The notes under the pieces are model-generated. The model saw nothing but the letters and a program-made list of their open reading frames with translations, ran no database searches and was not told where the DNA came from. From an uncultured Lachnoanaerobaculum sp. (GTDB lineage: Bacteria; Bacillota; Clostridia; Lachnospirales; Lachnospiraceae), in NCBI GenBank assembly GCA_937925515.1, contig CALALP010000095.1, forward strand, positions 1-8,870: a DNA stretch of 8,870 nucleotides, given 5' to 3'. The translations under genes and the position numbers were made by a program. This document shows, piece by piece, positions 7,497 through 8,870 of this stretch. Position 1 is the stretch's first letter, and each line of letters opens with the position of its first letter.

Positions 7497-7526
7497 TTTA
7501 CAGATTATATAGTAATATATTATACT
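7497..7526 (+). promoter_or_regulatory. Candidate promoter of the AraC-family regulator
   Basis: TTTACA (7497-7502) and TATACT (7521-7526) are separated by 18 bases, a good sigma-A match, and the DNA upstream is very AT-rich (UP-element-like). Transcription would begin near 7533, leaving a leader of about 275 bases before the regulator ATG. That leader contains the palindrome at 7567-7594 and the structured block at 7592-7734. Confidence 0.5.
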
Positions 7527-7566
7527 TGTTAAGATGTATTCAATTTTCAATTCTAAATTATATAAG

Positions 7567-7594
7567 ATAACATTTAGCTAGTTGTAAATGTTAT
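7567..7594. promoter_or_regulatory. 28-bp palindrome, candidate autoregulatory operator
   Basis: ATAACATTTA (7567-7576) and TAAATGTTAT (7585-7594) form a perfect 10-bp inverted repeat around GCTAGTTG. Each arm contains the half-site of the direct repeats at 7339 and 7360. It lies about 35-60 bases downstream of the predicted regulator transcription start, where a bound protein would block elongation, so it suits autorepression. As RNA it would be a hairpin; no T tract follows, so it is not a terminator. Confidence 0.5.
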
Positions 7595-7734
7595 ATCAGG
7601 TTACATATGACTCCCACTTCTATAAGTGGTGAGTGGCAAGTTGGTATTAGTGGGAGTTCAATCTTCCACCTGATATACGCTCTGCGAGGATGTGCAGAGA
7701 TTCACATAGGAAAATTATCAGCTAAAGCTGATAG
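7592..7734 (+). other. Unassigned structured leader or small RNA with alternative hairpins
   Basis: Four stems are packed into about 143 bases upstream of the regulator. Stem A: TATATCAGGT (7592-7601) with 7668-7677, 10 bp. Stem B, inside A: ACTCCCACT (7610-7618) with 7649-7657, 9 bp. Stem C: CTCTGC (7680-7685) with 7694-7699. Stem D: TATCAGCT (7716-7723) with 7726-7733. Competing pairs exist: CCACTT (7614-7619) can instead form a tight hairpin with AAGTGG (7624-7629), and CTGATA at 7670-7675 can pair with TATCAG at 7716-7721, excluding A and D. The stretch is richer in G and C than its flanks and has no coding frame. It does not match any riboswitch core I know. The block at 7610-7661, ending GGGAGTTCAA, resembles right-end hairpins of IS200/IS605-type elements, so a transposon relic or guide-RNA-like origin is possible. 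The strand of transcription is assumed from the upstream plus-strand promoter. Confidence 0.5.
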
Positions 7735-7807
7735 TGATTGAATGTATAAGTTATGGCTTGGAGATTTATTTGAATTTATCATTATTAATTAGACTGGAAT
7801 TTTAAAT

Positions 7808-8704
7808 ATGGAAAATGTAGACTATAAATTATTTAATGACACTTCCTTTTATGATTGCCATATATGCTTTGTAGGGCGTGAAAAATGCACCCCCGGCTAT
7901 AGTTATGGGCCGTCAGTAAGACCCTCTTATATAATACATTATGTAATTAGTGGAAAGGGGAGATTTTTTTGTAATAATAATACTTATGATTTAAAGGAAA
8001 ATAATGCCTTTTTAATTGAACCTGATATAATGACATTTTATCAAGCTGATTTTGAAGAACCTTGGCATTATATGTGGATAGGAATTAAGGGAAATAAATT
8101 TTCAGAGTTTCTTGAAAGAATGGGAAAAAACTATATGAACCCTATTTTTTATTGTGATAAGAAAGAAGAGCTTTGTAAAATAATGGACAAGATACTTGCA
8201 ACCGATTCAAGTGGTATCAAACAGGAATTTAAAAGACAATCGCTTTTGTATTCATTTCTCTCATACCTAACACCTGACTCAATGTATACAAACTCAATGG
8301 TTAATTCAGATGAGATAAGAGAAAACTCATATCTGGTAAAAGCAATAGAATTTATACAAAATAATTACTATCATCTTATAAGAGTAACTGATGTTGCAGA
8401 TTATCTTGGGATAAGTAGAAATTATCTCTTTACAATATTTAAAAATGCACTTGGACATTCTCCACAAGAATATATTAACTATTTTAAACTAAATAGAGCC
8501 TGTAATCTACTTGATGACTCAGGTTATACTATTGAAAATATTGCTTATTCTTGTGGATATGACGAGCTTTCTTCATTTTCAAGAGCATTTAGGAAAAAAT
8601 ATGGTGTAACCCCTAGCAAATATAGGAAATTAAAGAGTCAAAGATCTGAGCTGACTCAACTTGAGCTTATACGTTATATGAAAAAAATGAATAAAGGAAA
8701 GTAA
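7808..8704 (+). CDS. AraC/XylS-family transcriptional regulator of the sugar locus
   Basis: A 298-residue regulator with the AraC layout. An N-terminal cupin-like sugar-sensing and dimerisation domain spans about 20-150, with the typical IIHYVISGKGRFF, a loop, then LKENNAFLIEPDIMTFYQAD and WHYMWIGIKG. A C-terminal DNA-binding domain spans about 175-275 with two helix-turn-helix motifs: VTDVADYLGISRNYLFTIFK (193-212) and IENIAYSCGYDELSSFSRAF (242-261), ending in the family signature KKYGVTPSKYRK. It is divergent from the binding-protein operon and most likely activates it in response to an imported sugar, as MsmR/RafR-type regulators do; the operator candidates at 7339-7368 and 7567-7594 fit. 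The ATG at 7808 has only a weak ribosome site (TGGA, nine bases upstream), suggesting low or controlled translation after a long structured leader. A bidirectional terminator follows the stop directly. Confidence 0.93.
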   Translation: MENVDYKLFNDTSFYDCHICFVGREKCTPGYSYGPSVRPSYIIHYVISGKGRFFCNNNTYDLKENNAFLIEPDIMTFYQADFEEPWHYMWIGIKGNKFSEFLERMGKNYMNPIFYCDKKEELCKIMDKILATDSSGIKQEFKRQSLLYSFLSYLTPDSMYTNSMVNSDEIRENSYLVKAIEFIQNNYYHLIRVTDVADYLGISRNYLFTIFKNALGHSPQEYINYFKLNRACNLLDDSGYTIENIAYSCGYDELSSFSRAFRKKYGVTPSKYRKLKSQRSELTQLELIRYMKKMNKGK

Positions 8705-8706
8705 GC

Positions 8707-8740
8707 AAAAAACTCACGAATCTTATTCGTGAGTTTTTTT
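8707..8740. terminator. Bidirectional intrinsic terminator
   Basis: ACTCACGAAT (8712-8721) and ATTCGTGAGT (8725-8734) form a perfect 10-bp stem with a 3-base loop. Seven T follow on the plus strand (8734-8740) and six T on the minus strand (8712-8707). It begins two bases after the regulator stop, and its far side lies two bases beyond the 3' end of tRNA-Cys, so it ends both converging transcripts. Confidence 0.92.
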
Positions 8741-8742
8741 AG

Positions 8743-8813
8743 AGGCGACAACCAGATTTGAACTGGTGATCAGGGTGTTGCAGACCCACGCCTTACCGCT
8801 TGGCTATGTCGCC
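8743..8813 (-). tRNA. tRNA-Cys (GCA)
   Basis: A 71-base cloverleaf on the minus strand. Acceptor GGCGACA pairs with TGTCGCC. The D arm is GCC/GGC with a 9-base loop. The anticodon loop CTGCAAC carries GCA (Cys). The T arm ACCAG/CTGGT encloses TTCAAAT, and the discriminator base is T. The outermost anticodon-stem pair is a T-T mismatch, leaving four paired bases. The 3' CCA is not encoded (the next bases are CTA), so it must be added by the CCA-adding enzyme. It is four bases downstream of tRNA-Asn and shares its transcript. Confidence 0.95.
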
Positions 8814-8817
8814 ATAA

Positions 8818-8870
8818 CTCCCTGAGTAGGACTCGAACCTACGACACTGCGGTTAACAGCCGCATGCTCT
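8818..8870 (-). tRNA. tRNA-Asn (GTT), 5' part beyond the window
   Basis: The 3' 53 bases of a tRNA on the minus strand: end of the D arm (AGAGC), anticodon stem TGCGG/CCGCA with loop CTGTTAA giving anticodon GTT (Asn), T arm GTAGG/CCTAC with loop TTCGAGT, acceptor strand TCAGGGA and discriminator G. CCA is not encoded. It is the upstream neighbour of tRNA-Cys in a tRNA cluster that continues past the right edge. Confidence 0.93.

Noticed and set aside
7567..7594. Palindrome as an intrinsic terminator of the operon or regulator
   Set aside because: The stem is AT-rich and no T run follows on either strand. The repeated half-site makes an operator more likely.
7592..7734. Known riboswitch or T-box in the regulator leader
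   Set aside because: I looked for conserved cores of TPP, cobalamin, glycine, cyclic-di-GMP, fluoride, guanidine and T-box elements and found none. No terminator or T tract follows the hairpins.
7610..7734. CRISPR array
   Set aside because: The repeats here are inverted and of different sequence; there are no regularly spaced identical direct repeats.

Overview
The window is AT-rich Firmicute DNA. The lipoprotein type, the Shine-Dalgarno-led genes and the codon usage suggest a low-G+C clostridium, probably Lachnospiraceae-like; this is an inference from protein style, not a taxonomic match. It carries one carbohydrate-uptake and utilisation locus read leftwards (minus strand), a divergent AraC-family regulator, and the end of a tRNA cluster at the right edge.

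Layout, in transcription order of the minus-strand operon: a candidate promoter with AraC-type direct repeats (7305-7368); a sugar-binding lipoprotein (5876-7231); an intercistronic hairpin with a T tract (5810-5842); two membrane permeases (4900-5787 and 4065-4889); and a GH36 alpha-galactosidase (1868-4048). Next comes a 400-bp non-coding gap holding a nested MITE-like element with 18-bp perfect terminal inverted repeats and a very strong 17-bp hairpin. Then follow a GH13 alpha-glucan hydrolase (118-1467) and possibly the start of one more reading frame at the left edge (1-87). Imported oligosaccharides would be cut in the cytoplasm by GH36 (alpha-galactosides) and GH13 (alpha-glucosides). 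No ATPase subunit is present, so the transporter presumably borrows an MsmX/UgpC-type ATPase encoded elsewhere.

On the plus strand, an AraC/XylS regulator (7808-8704) follows a good promoter (7497-7526) and a predicted leader of about 275 nt. The leader holds a 28-bp palindrome built from the same half-site seen at the operon promoter. After it comes a dense run of nested and mutually exclusive hairpins (7592-7734) that I cannot assign to a known riboswitch. This structured stretch is the least explained part of the window. It may be a regulatory leader, an independent small RNA, or the relic of an IS200/IS605- or HEARO-type element.

A bidirectional terminator (8707-8740) separates the regulator from two minus-strand tRNA genes, tRNA-Cys(GCA) and a cut-off tRNA-Asn(GTT), neither of which encodes its CCA end.
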